This document shows, piece after piece, positions 17,362 through 25,406 of a DNA stretch of 64,000 nt. The translations under genes and the position numbers were made by a program. Below the pieces are notes generated by a model, which made no database searches, was not told where the DNA came from, and worked only from the letters and a program-made list of their open reading frames with translations. Source of the stretch: Cyclobacteriaceae bacterium (GTDB lineage: Bacteria; Bacteroidota; Bacteroidia; Cytophagales; Cyclobacteriaceae); assembly GCA_019638285.1 (NCBI GenBank), contig JAHBUB010000012.1, positions 1-64,000 of the forward strand. Reading direction: 5' to 3'. How positions within the stretch are numbered: position 1 is the stretch's first letter; every line of letters begins with the position of its first letter.

Positions 17362-19086
17362 TTACTTCTGCTTACTCACTACGCCTCCTTTGCGACTGTC
17401 CACTTTTATGGTATAATTCTTAGAAGACTTTATTATCCATCGCACCGTTACTGCATCTAGTCCTGGAATGCTTTTTACTGCTAGCACTGCTGGGTTATTT
17501 TTTTGTTCGTTTGTAATGTTTAAATCACGATTTTCTACGACCATCCCTGCCACAACGCTAGCACCTTGTATCGAAATGTAGTCCGGTCGCTCTATATTGT
17601 ATTTCAAATCCTGACTTGAGTGGGTAGGCATCATGCGTTCGTTTTTAACAACTGCGGTAACTTCAGTAAGTCCATTGCCTAAATTTTTCTCCGAGATGTT
17701 ATCAACACTCAACTTTGGCATATGGTAAGCATGATAAATAACAAACGACATATTTCTATGTGCATCGCTTTCCAGTAAGAAGCCCGGATCGGCACGAGTA
17801 AAATTTTTCTTTACACCTCCAATTTCGATTTTTCCATATTGAGGATGGTCATACTCTTTCCAAGGAACAATCGCATCACCAAAGAGTAAGTCGTTATTAA
17901 ATTCATAAACTTCTTCCTGTCCATCTTCCCAAGAAGACTTCTTGTTGAAATACATATATGATGTGAAGAGCTCGTTGGTGAAAGTATAAACACCACGGCC
18001 TCCATAGAACCAATCTAGCTCACCGCCAAAAACAGAATACAAATCTTTATACACAATCATGTAACGGTATCCCGGAATGAGAAGCTCACCTTTTTTTCCA
18101 ATAGCATCATAAATGCGAGAATCTTCTGCGTTATAAGTACTGGCATCTTCTTCGGCACCCGGACCACGCAATATCATTCCTCCATTATTGTGGAAGCTCT
18201 GCGCTCCGGCAATATTTGGGTGAGCCATTACGAAGTCGCGCACGTTACGATTCTCGGGTAAGGAGAATGGATATTTGTATGCTCCATTTTGAATAGGATT
18301 TGGCTGCCATTTCCAACCCCAATCACGATTCGGGTCGTAGTAGCCTTCGCCATCTTCATTCACCCGGCCATCTCCATCCGAATCAATACCCTCATAACCT
18401 AACACTTCATACTCGCCCAGTTCATCAGTTTTTGCACGTATTAGTCTGCGTGAATCATTGGGATCCTTTTTGAACCTTCCTGTTACGCTCTTGCGAATCA
18501 TTTGGGTTATGTTTCCATCTTTGTCCAAATCATCAAATCCATCTTCATTTATTTTTCCATCACGATCATTATCCACCGGTATCATACCCGAACGTGGGCT
18601 ATGAGGGGTGTTGGGGGATTTCATGAAATAGTCACGTGCATCGGGGTTGATCGTTGGTACAATATAGAAGACGCGATCAGCAAGAAGTTCTTGGATGAAT
18701 GTAATGTCTTTAAAAGTTTCAGTCAGATACCACGCTGTATATAGCGCCATTTCAGCCCCTTGAATTTCGTTACTATGAATATTTCCATCCAGGTAGAAAC
18801 CAGGTTTTTCTTCCGCTTTTCCTTTTTTAAAGTCTGTGATGGTAAGTACCCACATCTCACGGCCCTGATAGCTTTTACCAATTGATTCGAGCTTCGCCAA
18901 ATCGGGATGAGCTGCTGCTATTTTTTTGCATATATCAGTAATGCCATCGTGGGTATAATACCGATTCCAGCTAATTGGTACTTTTGGATTTTCTGGAGAG
19001 CCTGCAGCGCGAAATACTCCGTTGGCATCTTGCGCTTGTGTGGTTATGCCTGCAAGCAGAAAGAAACATATGATTAGTTTATTCAT
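17362..19086 (-). CDS. M14 family zinc carboxypeptidase, catalytic residues intact
   Basis: A secreted 574-residue metallopeptidase. A signal peptide (residues 1-18, ending TTQAQ) precedes a carboxypeptidase domain with zinc ligands His104 and Glu107 (GNIHSNE) and His299 (SFHNNGG), the substrate-binding Asn253-Arg254 pair (DPNRDW) and the catalytic Glu372 (TNELF). Two Asp-rich, EF-hand-like loops (DNDRDGKINED near 172 and DSDGDGRVNED near 235) suggest bound calcium. A C-terminal beta-sandwich-like region (about 460-574) follows. The gene lies directly downstream of a paralogue in which all these active-site residues are lost, with 12 bases between them, so the two are probably co-expressed. 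Confidence 0.92.
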   Translation of the reverse strand: MNKLIICFFLLAGITTQAQDANGVFRAAGSPENPKVPISWNRYYTHDGITDICKKIAAAHPDLAKLESIGKSYQGREMWVLTITDFKKGKAEEKPGFYLDGNIHSNEIQGAEMALYTAWYLTETFKDITFIQELLADRVFYIVPTINPDARDYFMKSPNTPHSPRSGMIPVDNDRDGKINEDGFDDLDKDGNITQMIRKSVTGRFKKDPNDSRRLIRAKTDELGEYEVLGYEGIDSDGDGRVNEDGEGYYDPNRDWGWKWQPNPIQNGAYKYPFSLPENRNVRDFVMAHPNIAGAQSFHNNGGMILRGPGAEEDASTYNAEDSRIYDAIGKKGELLIPGYRYMIVYKDLYSVFGGELDWFYGGRGVYTFTNELFTSYMYFNKKSSWEDGQEEVYEFNNDLLFGDAIVPWKEYDHPQYGKIEIGGVKKNFTRADPGFLLESDAHRNMSFVIYHAYHMPKLSVDNISEKNLGNGLTEVTAVVKNERMMPTHSSQDLKYNIERPDYISIQGASVVAGMVVENRDLNITNEQKNNPAVLAVKSIPGLDAVTVRWIIKSSKNYTIKVDSRKGGVVSKQK

Positions 19087-19098
19087 AACTCGTTCAGA

Positions 19099-20739
19099 TT
19101 AAAGAGTGATGTTCAATTTTTTAATACCCGTTTGCGCAGCACCAGCTTCAATAGTAGCTATCCCTTTGCCTTTTACGAGCCAGGATACCTCAGTGCTTTC
19201 ACCAGGTTGAAGATTGTTAATGGTAATGATCTTTCTGCCACCAACGAGTGCTTGGTCTTTTCCTAAATTCAGTGCAACGGTTATCAACTTAACCCAGTAA
19301 TTACTAGCACCCACCTCGGCAATAGCCGGAAGTTGGCCTTTGTTTAACACGGTAAGCGTTATTCTACTTATTCCATTTTCTAATGATTCTGTTTTTAAAC
19401 CGACTAAATCCAACTCTGGCTTTGCTTGAGCTAACATTACTAAAAATTTAGTATGATCAGTTGCAGCCTTTTCGATGTATTTAACTGGAGGATTTGTTCT
19501 CACAAATGGTTTGAATCCGCCTACTTCCACCGTTTTACCTGGGAAGTCAGGATGTATTATTTTTTTCCATGGAACAAAAACATCCAATCCTTCTTTCTCT
19601 GCCCATCGAATGAAATTCACATCGCTATTTTTATCATCCTTGTTTGTATTATTTTTTGTTAGTGTAGAGTCTTTAGATGCTTCAAATTTAGGCACCCACC
19701 AGCCTGGTGTGCTAAAGCTGAACCGTGCATAATGGAAGTATCCCCACTGCACAAAATCTCCTTTGGTAGGTAAGGAGGAGGGTGCATCCTTGGCTGTCAC
19801 GGATTTTTTGTAGAGATCACTCACAAACTTATTTACCTTGGCATCATTCTCAAGAATACCGGTAATCACACGCATGGTCGTTTTTGATCGATCAAACTTC
19901 CATGGCTCTGATAAATTATTGGCAGGACCAAACGTAACTACTGAGAAAATATTCGGTTTATCGTACAGTAAATCCAGTAAAGCGCGATTCTCTAGTTCGG
20001 ATACAGGGTGCTCGCCAGCCCCTGGTGTGAAATACGGGAAATCAAATGATAGACTTTTGTTAAAATGAATTCCACCTTCACCATCTTCGTTAAACGCTCC
20101 GTCTTTGTCATTGTCAATACCCTCGGTGTACAATAAATAATCCCCATGTTCACCTTTCTCCGCATTGGCTTGTACCATAATGCGGGTATCAGCAGGATGT
20201 GTTTTCCATTTACCCGTTGGGTCTTCAATGCGCATCATGGTGATGAGGCCATCACCATTCAAATCCTCAAATGGATCTTCATTTACTTTCCCATCACGGT
20301 CGTCATCTGTGGCAGATGCATTTCCGCTGCGTTCATATTTAAGAGCAGAAAAATATTGTTCTGAAGCATCGGGACTCATATTTGGAAACACATAGAATGT
20401 GGTGGTGCTTAGCAGGGTTTTAATACTATCACTTTTGGATGTCAGCATTTTTTCAATAAAAGCTACTGCCAATTCTTGGCTAAAAAGATGAGCGCCTTCT
20501 ACACCACCCACTACGGCTATGGCCGGATGTGCTGAGCGGTCACCACTGCCAATTTCCATCAGCCATATATCTTTTCCGCCTATGGTTTTGGTAATAGATT
20601 GAAGTTTGGCCATTCCACCAGAGGCACTTTCAAGGCTTTTAAGTTTTTGAGAGAGCTGGGTCTGGGTTTGGTATTCCTGAGCCGATGCTAACGGCACCCA
20701 AAGCCCGAGAACTAATAAGCTGAGGTAGTATTTTCTCAT
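19099..20739 (-). CDS. M14 carboxypeptidase homologue, predicted inactive
   Basis: This 546-residue secreted protein (signal peptide ending ASAQ, residue 21) aligns along its whole length with the M14 peptidase encoded next to it, including both Asp-rich calcium-type loops (DDDRDGKVNED, DNDKDGAFNED). The catalytic set is gone. GNIHSNE is replaced by GGVEGAH, so HxxE reads ExxH (Glu81, His84). SFHNN is replaced by TFGPANN, losing the third zinc ligand. NR becomes NK, and the catalytic Glu region reads FSTPGW. The frame is intact and the fold motifs are kept, so this is a maintained pseudo-enzyme rather than a decaying gene. It may bind substrate or pair with its active neighbour. Confidence 0.9.
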   Translation of the reverse strand: MRKYYLSLLVLGLWVPLASAQEYQTQTQLSQKLKSLESASGGMAKLQSITKTIGGKDIWLMEIGSGDRSAHPAIAVVGGVEGAHLFSQELAVAFIEKMLTSKSDSIKTLLSTTTFYVFPNMSPDASEQYFSALKYERSGNASATDDDRDGKVNEDPFEDLNGDGLITMMRIEDPTGKWKTHPADTRIMVQANAEKGEHGDYLLYTEGIDNDKDGAFNEDGEGGIHFNKSLSFDFPYFTPGAGEHPVSELENRALLDLLYDKPNIFSVVTFGPANNLSEPWKFDRSKTTMRVITGILENDAKVNKFVSDLYKKSVTAKDAPSSLPTKGDFVQWGYFHYARFSFSTPGWWVPKFEASKDSTLTKNNTNKDDKNSDVNFIRWAEKEGLDVFVPWKKIIHPDFPGKTVEVGGFKPFVRTNPPVKYIEKAATDHTKFLVMLAQAKPELDLVGLKTESLENGISRITLTVLNKGQLPAIAEVGASNYWVKLITVALNLGKDQALVGGRKIITINNLQPGESTEVSWLVKGKGIATIEAGAAQTGIKKLNITL

Positions 20740-20939
20740 AATTTGATTAAAATTTTGAATCTAAAGTTCGGGAATCCTGTTAGAAAACACCTGTCTTTTT
20801 CCCTGAGTGGTAAATTTTGATTTAATCTTTAGCATAGACTTATTCTACAACTTCGTATTTATCCTTTTTGCTGGTCCTATTGGCATACATTTTATGCAGT
20901 ATAGTACTTAACCTTTGAGGCCTGTGACGGTTGTTCTGT

Positions 20940-21653
20940 CTATGATTTTTGCTGCACTGACTGATTTTTTTTTATCTGAAGGCTCTCAAAAATCACAACA
21001 TTAATGAGAAGGAGGAGCATTCCGTAAAAGGTGTCTTCTATCGGTATGGTGCCCATACGAATGCCTATGTTCTCAGCATCATTATACCATACAATTGGAT
21101 TCTCTAATCCGGTTCCGGTTAGTATCCCATTCACCATAAAAAATGGAATAAGTATAAAAAGGAAAGTGGAATAAAACTTACCAAGATAAGATGGCTTTAA
21201 AACGAAGCGCAGGTAGAATAGAAAAATTGAACAAAGAAAAAAAGCAGAGCTGGTGTACCATTTTTCAAAATTGAGTCCGGCAATGACAAAAAGTAAAACC
21301 CCAAGGGTAAGTGTAATTGAAGGTGCGAAGCGTTCTACGTAATTCTTTTTTGAAAAGTACCCCACAGCTTCGTAGGTAAATACACAAGCATAGGGAATAC
21401 AGATAAAAAAAAGAATTTCTTCTATGGGTAGACTAAATACATAAATGCCTGTAAGGTATTCACGGTTGAACCCCCATACCCCCATGCGGGTAAACCATTC
21501 ATCCCATATCAAAAAGAAAATTGCAGGTAGTAGAATTGCTGGCCACAAGTATTTCCATTTTTTTGAAAAGTTCGCCTTGGGATGAAAACTAAAAATGAAC
21601 GGCAGCGAAATAGCGGTCAAGTCTACGATGAGATATAAATATTTTTGATTCAA
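20940..21653 (-). CDS. Lycopene beta-cyclase, fused CrtYc-CrtYd type
   Basis: A 237-residue integral membrane protein with about seven hydrophobic helices. It carries the PxE(E/D) motif of CrtYc/CrtYd-type cyclases twice, PIEE at 76-79 and PIED at 204-207, so both halves of the heterodimeric enzyme are fused in one chain. It converts lycopene to beta-carotene at the membrane. It is the last gene of the carotenoid operon. No ATG is usable: the TTG at 21653, four bases after the crtZ stop, is the probable start, which implies translational coupling to crtZ. Confidence 0.88.
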   Translation of the reverse strand: MNQKYLYLIVDLTAISLPFIFSFHPKANFSKKWKYLWPAILLPAIFFLIWDEWFTRMGVWGFNREYLTGIYVFSLPIEEILFFICIPYACVFTYEAVGYFSKKNYVERFAPSITLTLGVLLFVIAGLNFEKWYTSSAFFLCSIFLFYLRFVLKPSYLGKFYSTFLFILIPFFMVNGILTGTGLENPIVWYNDAENIGIRMGTIPIEDTFYGMLLLLINVVIFESLQIKKNQSVQQKS

Positions 21654-21656
21654 GTC

Positions 21657-22151
21657 TTATTGTGTCTCCTTTCGCTCTGTGCGAAGTTTAAAATCCTTAG
21701 ATTCATATTTCTTTGGTGCATATAGAAATCCAAAGGCTTCACAGCCTTCCTTACTGTGCTTGCTGTGGTGAATATAATGCGCATTGATCATGCGTTTTAA
21801 GTATTTTGTTTTTCTTTTTGGCCTCCACTTGATGCGTTGGTGTACAATGAAATCGTGAAATACCATGTAAAAGACACCATAACAGAGTATGCCCAAACCT
21901 ACAGCCAGCAAATAGGGATTGTATTTTACGATACTGGCATAATAGAAAAGACCAATCGAAGGAATACTAAAGACAACGGCAAACCAATCATTTTTTTCTA
22001 ATGAATGGTTGTGCACAGAGTGGTGTGATTTGTGCCAGATCCAAAGAAAGCCGTGCATGATGTATTTGTGTGTAAACCAAGCTACAAATTCCCAAAAGAG
22101 AAAAGTAGCAATTACAATGACGGCACAGATTAAAATGGTAATCCAATCCAT
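21657..22151 (-). CDS. crtZ: Beta-carotene hydroxylase CrtZ
   Basis: This 164-residue membrane di-iron hydroxylase adds 3-hydroxyl groups to the rings of beta-carotene, giving zeaxanthin. The histidine boxes are visible: HKYIMH (28-33), HKSHHSVH (40-47), HDFIVHQRI and HYIHHSKHS near the C-terminus. Hydrophobic helices lie at the N-terminus and in the middle. It starts 3 bases after the SRPBCC gene stop and ends 3 bases before the cyclase start, so the three are tightly coupled. No crtW ketolase gene is present, so zeaxanthin is the inferred product of this cluster. Confidence 0.94.
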   Translation of the reverse strand: MDWITILICAVIVIATFLFWEFVAWFTHKYIMHGFLWIWHKSHHSVHNHSLEKNDWFAVVFSIPSIGLFYYASIVKYNPYLLAVGLGILCYGVFYMVFHDFIVHQRIKWRPKRKTKYLKRMINAHYIHHSKHSKEGCEAFGFLYAPKKYESKDFKLRTERKETQ

Positions 22152-22154
22152 ATG

Positions 22155-22634
22155 TTATTGGGCGCTTAATTTGTTATTTATGTTACAAAAGTGAGATGCC
22201 AATGCACTGTACCGATAGTCAAAAATAGTATTAACTTGTCTGCCTACAAAAAGCCAATGTGCGAATCTACCTAAGAGGCCGAATGGAATTGCATAGTTAA
22301 CTTCATCGGTCATTTCCACACCCTCTTTCGTCATTTTGAAATGATGTTGATGATGCCATAATTTATAGGGACCAATGCGTTGCTCATCAATGAAATGCTG
22401 TAGCTCTTTTACTTGAGTTATTTCCGTTACCCAGTTGGTACGTATACCTGGTAAAATTTTGATTTTATAGGCAATGATTTGACCTGCGTATGTTTTGTCA
22501 CCACCGGATATATATTGAATGTCAAAACCCATATCTCGGGGAGTAATTTTGCTTAAATTTTTTGGTGAAGAGAAAAAAGACCATGCTTCCTCTAAGCCAA
22601 TGGGTAATACCTGCCTGCGTGTTAGATTATACAT
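22155..22634 (-). CDS. SRPBCC family protein of the carotenoid operon
   Basis: A 159-residue START/Bet v1-like protein: VLPIGLEEAWSFFSSPKNL at residues 8-26 is the typical opening of the SRPBCC fold, a hydrophobic ligand-binding cavity. The ATG at 22634 is preferred over a GTG two codons earlier. No catalytic function can be read from the sequence. Its position between photolyase and crtZ, with only 3 bases to crtZ, suggests a part in carotenoid handling or transfer, perhaps binding a hydrophobic intermediate, but this is inference from context. Similar proteins are sometimes named cell-division inhibitors without good reason. Confidence 0.85.
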   Translation of the reverse strand: MYNLTRRQVLPIGLEEAWSFFSSPKNLSKITPRDMGFDIQYISGGDKTYAGQIIAYKIKILPGIRTNWVTEITQVKELQHFIDEQRIGPYKLWHHQHHFKMTKEGVEMTDEVNYAIPFGLLGRFAHWLFVGRQVNTIFDYRYSALASHFCNINNKLSAQ

Positions 22635-22682
22635 TTTCACACCAATTTAAACACAAACAGGTGTGTATTGTTTTGGATTGAG

Positions 22683-23990
22683 TCAGTTATTTTGAAGTGC
22701 TCTTTTGTATGCACTAAGGACTCGTTTTCGGGCAAAAGCGTGATCTACAATCGGTTTTGGATATAGACCTGTTTTTAATTCAGGGATCCAATTTTTAATA
22801 TATGTCAACTCCGGATCGAATTTTTCGGTTTGCAGGTATGGATTAAATACCCTGAAGTAAGGAGCTGCATCACAGCCTGAACCCGCGGCCCATTGCCAGC
22901 CACCATTATTTGCAGCAAGATCAAAGTCAAGGAGTCTACGCGCAAAATAAGCTTCACCCCATCTCCAGTCGATGAGTAGATGCTTAACAAGAAAACTGGC
23001 CACAATCATCCGTACCCGATTGTGCATAAATCCGGTTGTGTTTAATTCACGCATACCTGCATCCACGATAGGGTATCCGGTGCGGCCCTTACACCACGAA
23101 TCAAACTCTGCGGGGTCATTCCTCCATTCAATTCTGTCATAGGCTGGTTTAAATGCCTGATTGACATTGGGGAAATGCCATAGAATCATATGATAAAAAT
23201 CTCGCCATATTAATTCATTGAGCCACATATCGTTTTTCTTCAATGCTTCTCCTACTAATTTTCTAATACCTACTGTGCCAAATCGCAGGTGTACACTTAG
23301 CCTTGTCGTTCCTGCTCTAGCAGGGTAGTCCCTGTCCAGATTGTAGTTTTGAATAATAGACGATTTGATAATGCGTTGTGGGAACTTAATATTTGAGGGC
23401 TGAAATCCAATTTTTTCTAACGTAGGTAATGGAAGGGTAGTCAGTTTAATAAAATTATTATAGTATTTATTAGTGGGATAAGCTTTATAATTATCTTGTG
23501 TCAGATGCGCTTTCCACTTTTTGCTATAGGGTGTAAAAACTGTGTACGGTTTGCCGTCATTTTTTATTATATCCCCCTTGTCAAAGATAACTTGATCTTT
23601 ATAGGTATTAAATTTCACTCCTTTTTCAAGAAGTATTTTTTCTACCGCTGTGTCTCTTTTTTTTGCGTACGGCTCGTAATCACTATTGGTATAGACTGCT
23701 TTGGGTGTAATTGACTTAAAGAATTTGATTGGAGAATCATGAACCACAAGAAGAGTACTTCCTATTTTCTCCAGTTCACTTTTTAATGCCAGTACCGTAA
23801 CATAAATAAAATTGACACGAGCATCATCCCTATCCTCTAATTCATCCAGAATTTCTTTATCAAAGATAAATACAGGTAATACTTGAGGGTTTTCTTTGAG
23901 CGCATGATACAAGCCGGAGTTGTCAGTCAGTCGCAAATCGCGTCTAAACCAGAAAAGAGTGGTCTCCTTTTTTATTAAGTCTGTATACAA
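22683..23990 (-). CDS. Deoxyribodipyrimidine photolyase / cryptochrome family
   Basis: A 435-residue flavoprotein that would repair UV-induced pyrimidine dimers with blue light. The N-terminal antenna domain starts TLFWFRRDLRLTDNSGL. The FAD-binding helical domain has WNELIWRDFYHMI, RTGYPIVDAGMREL and FMHNRVRMIVASFLVK, then WQWAAGSGCDAAPYFRVFNP, all typical of class I CPD photolyases; a (6-4) or signalling role cannot be excluded. There is no ATG near the conserved start; TTG at 23990 fits best. It sits inside the carotenoid operon, linking photorepair to light-induced pigment synthesis. Confidence 0.92.
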   Translation of the reverse strand: MYTDLIKKETTLFWFRRDLRLTDNSGLYHALKENPQVLPVFIFDKEILDELEDRDDARVNFIYVTVLALKSELEKIGSTLLVVHDSPIKFFKSITPKAVYTNSDYEPYAKKRDTAVEKILLEKGVKFNTYKDQVIFDKGDIIKNDGKPYTVFTPYSKKWKAHLTQDNYKAYPTNKYYNNFIKLTTLPLPTLEKIGFQPSNIKFPQRIIKSSIIQNYNLDRDYPARAGTTRLSVHLRFGTVGIRKLVGEALKKNDMWLNELIWRDFYHMILWHFPNVNQAFKPAYDRIEWRNDPAEFDSWCKGRTGYPIVDAGMRELNTTGFMHNRVRMIVASFLVKHLLIDWRWGEAYFARRLLDFDLAANNGGWQWAAGSGCDAAPYFRVFNPYLQTEKFDPELTYIKNWIPELKTGLYPKPIVDHAFARKRVLSAYKRALQNN

Positions 23991-24020
23991 CGATAGGAGA
24001 TTAAAAAGGGAAATGGAATT

Positions 24021-24536
24021 TCAATGCTCTTTATTGTGTCTTGTGTATTCATTGACAATTAGATTCAGCCAGTAAGTATATAGATGTGGAGACTGAGACA
24101 ATTGAAGTTTTAGTTCATCCAGACTTACGTAGCTAAAGCCATCTAATTCGCTTCTATTGATGGTGGGCTCGCCATCAAACTGGCAGACATATACATGATC
24201 AAATTCATGTTCAATTAAATCATTTTCTAATTCAACTTTGTATTTGAATTTATAAAGGTATTTGGGTTGTATGTCAATGCCCAATTCTTCTTTCATTCTT
24301 CGCTTGGCCGCATCATCCGTATTTTCCCCCGGTTTCGGATGACTGCAACAGGCATTGGACCACAATCCTGCGCTATGATATTTCGATTTGGCTCTTTTTT
24401 GCAAAAGCATTTCTCCTTTTGAATTGAATACCAATACAGAGAAAGCACGATGCAATAACCCTTCGCGATGGGCTTCCATCTTTTCCATAGTCCCTATTGG
24501 GTCATCCTCCTCATTCACTAAAATTACGTGATCCAT
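24021..24536 (-). CDS. idi: Isopentenyl-diphosphate delta-isomerase, type I
   Basis: A 171-residue Nudix-fold enzyme that interconverts isopentenyl and dimethylallyl diphosphate, supplying precursors for carotenoids. Features include the N-terminal VILVNEEDDPIGTMEKMEAHREGLLHRAFSV stretch, the active-site cysteine in SNACCSHPKPGE, the Nudix-like RRMKEELGI and the EHEFDHVYV region with metal ligands. Length and motifs fit type I Idi. It lies 3 bases after crtB and 30 bases before the photolyase start in the same operon. A GGPP synthase gene (crtE) is not in the window. Confidence 0.95.
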   Translation of the reverse strand: MDHVILVNEEDDPIGTMEKMEAHREGLLHRAFSVLVFNSKGEMLLQKRAKSKYHSAGLWSNACCSHPKPGENTDDAAKRRMKEELGIDIQPKYLYKFKYKVELENDLIEHEFDHVYVCQFDGEPTINRSELDGFSYVSLDELKLQLSQSPHLYTYWLNLIVNEYTRHNKEH

Positions 24537-24539
24537 AGG

Positions 24540-25382
24540 TTAAATAAGATTGAACTGATGTTTAAGGTAAGAATAAAACAAAATAGAGAATTTATACCTG
24601 TTTGGAATACGAATTCTGTTTTCAAGAACATACTCAGATGGAGTATTCTTTATTTTGTTGAATAAGGCCATATAGTAAAGATAAGCCACGTGCACTCCGA
24701 GTTTTGAACTCCTCGGAAGCTGTTGTATCCCTTTATACCCTTCATTAAAATCTGCTGCTATACTATCTTCAATCTGTTTCTTGCTGTTATCGTTGAAATT
24801 ATCCAGGTCAACTTCGGGAAAATAGGATCGCCCCATTCCTATATAATCTGCATTGAGATCACGGAGAAAATTTATTTTTTGAAATGCTGAGCCCAGACGC
24901 ATTGCCATTGGCTTCAATTTATTATAAGAGGTTGCATCTCCGTTGCAAAATACCTTTAAGCACATGAGACCCACTACTTCTGCGGAACCCAATATATACT
25001 CTTCAAATGATTTCTGGTTGTGATTTTTTCCGTTGATATCCATTTCCATGCTGTGAAGAAACTGTTCGATCAGCTCGTGATCAATTTGGAATTGATTAAC
25101 TGTAAGTTGAAAACTTTGTAAAATAGGATTGAGACTTATCTTTTCATCGATGGCCTGATAAGTCTCTGTTCTGAATCTGTCTAGTAATGATTTTTTGTTA
25201 TACGGATGAAAAGTATCTACTATTTCATCGGCAAACCTTACAAACCCGTAAATAGCGTATATGGGATCTCTTAATCCTTTATGAAGACAGAGTATGCCTA
25301 AGGAAAAGGATGTGCTATAGGCTTTTGTAGTGAGCCTGGAGCACTTTATAGCATTTTTATCAAACAGTTCTTGTGGTGTCAT
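24540..25382 (-). CDS. crtB: Phytoene synthase CrtB
   Basis: This 280-residue prenyltransferase condenses two geranylgeranyl diphosphates to phytoene, the first committed carotenoid step. The first Asp-rich motif is in YGFVRFADEIVD (about residues 45-56) and the second in NFLRDLNADYIGMGRSYFP (about 171-189); AYSTSFSLG near residue 22 is the substrate-flap region. Squalene synthase family membership is certain; phytoene rather than squalene is inferred from adjacency to crtI, 24 bases upstream. Confidence 0.95.
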   Translation of the reverse strand: MTPQELFDKNAIKCSRLTTKAYSTSFSLGILCLHKGLRDPIYAIYGFVRFADEIVDTFHPYNKKSLLDRFRTETYQAIDEKISLNPILQSFQLTVNQFQIDHELIEQFLHSMEMDINGKNHNQKSFEEYILGSAEVVGLMCLKVFCNGDATSYNKLKPMAMRLGSAFQKINFLRDLNADYIGMGRSYFPEVDLDNFNDNSKKQIEDSIAADFNEGYKGIQQLPRSSKLGVHVAYLYYMALFNKIKNTPSEYVLENRIRIPNRYKFSILFYSYLKHQFNLI

Positions 25383-25406
25383 TAAGCGGATAATGAATTG
25401 AAACGA

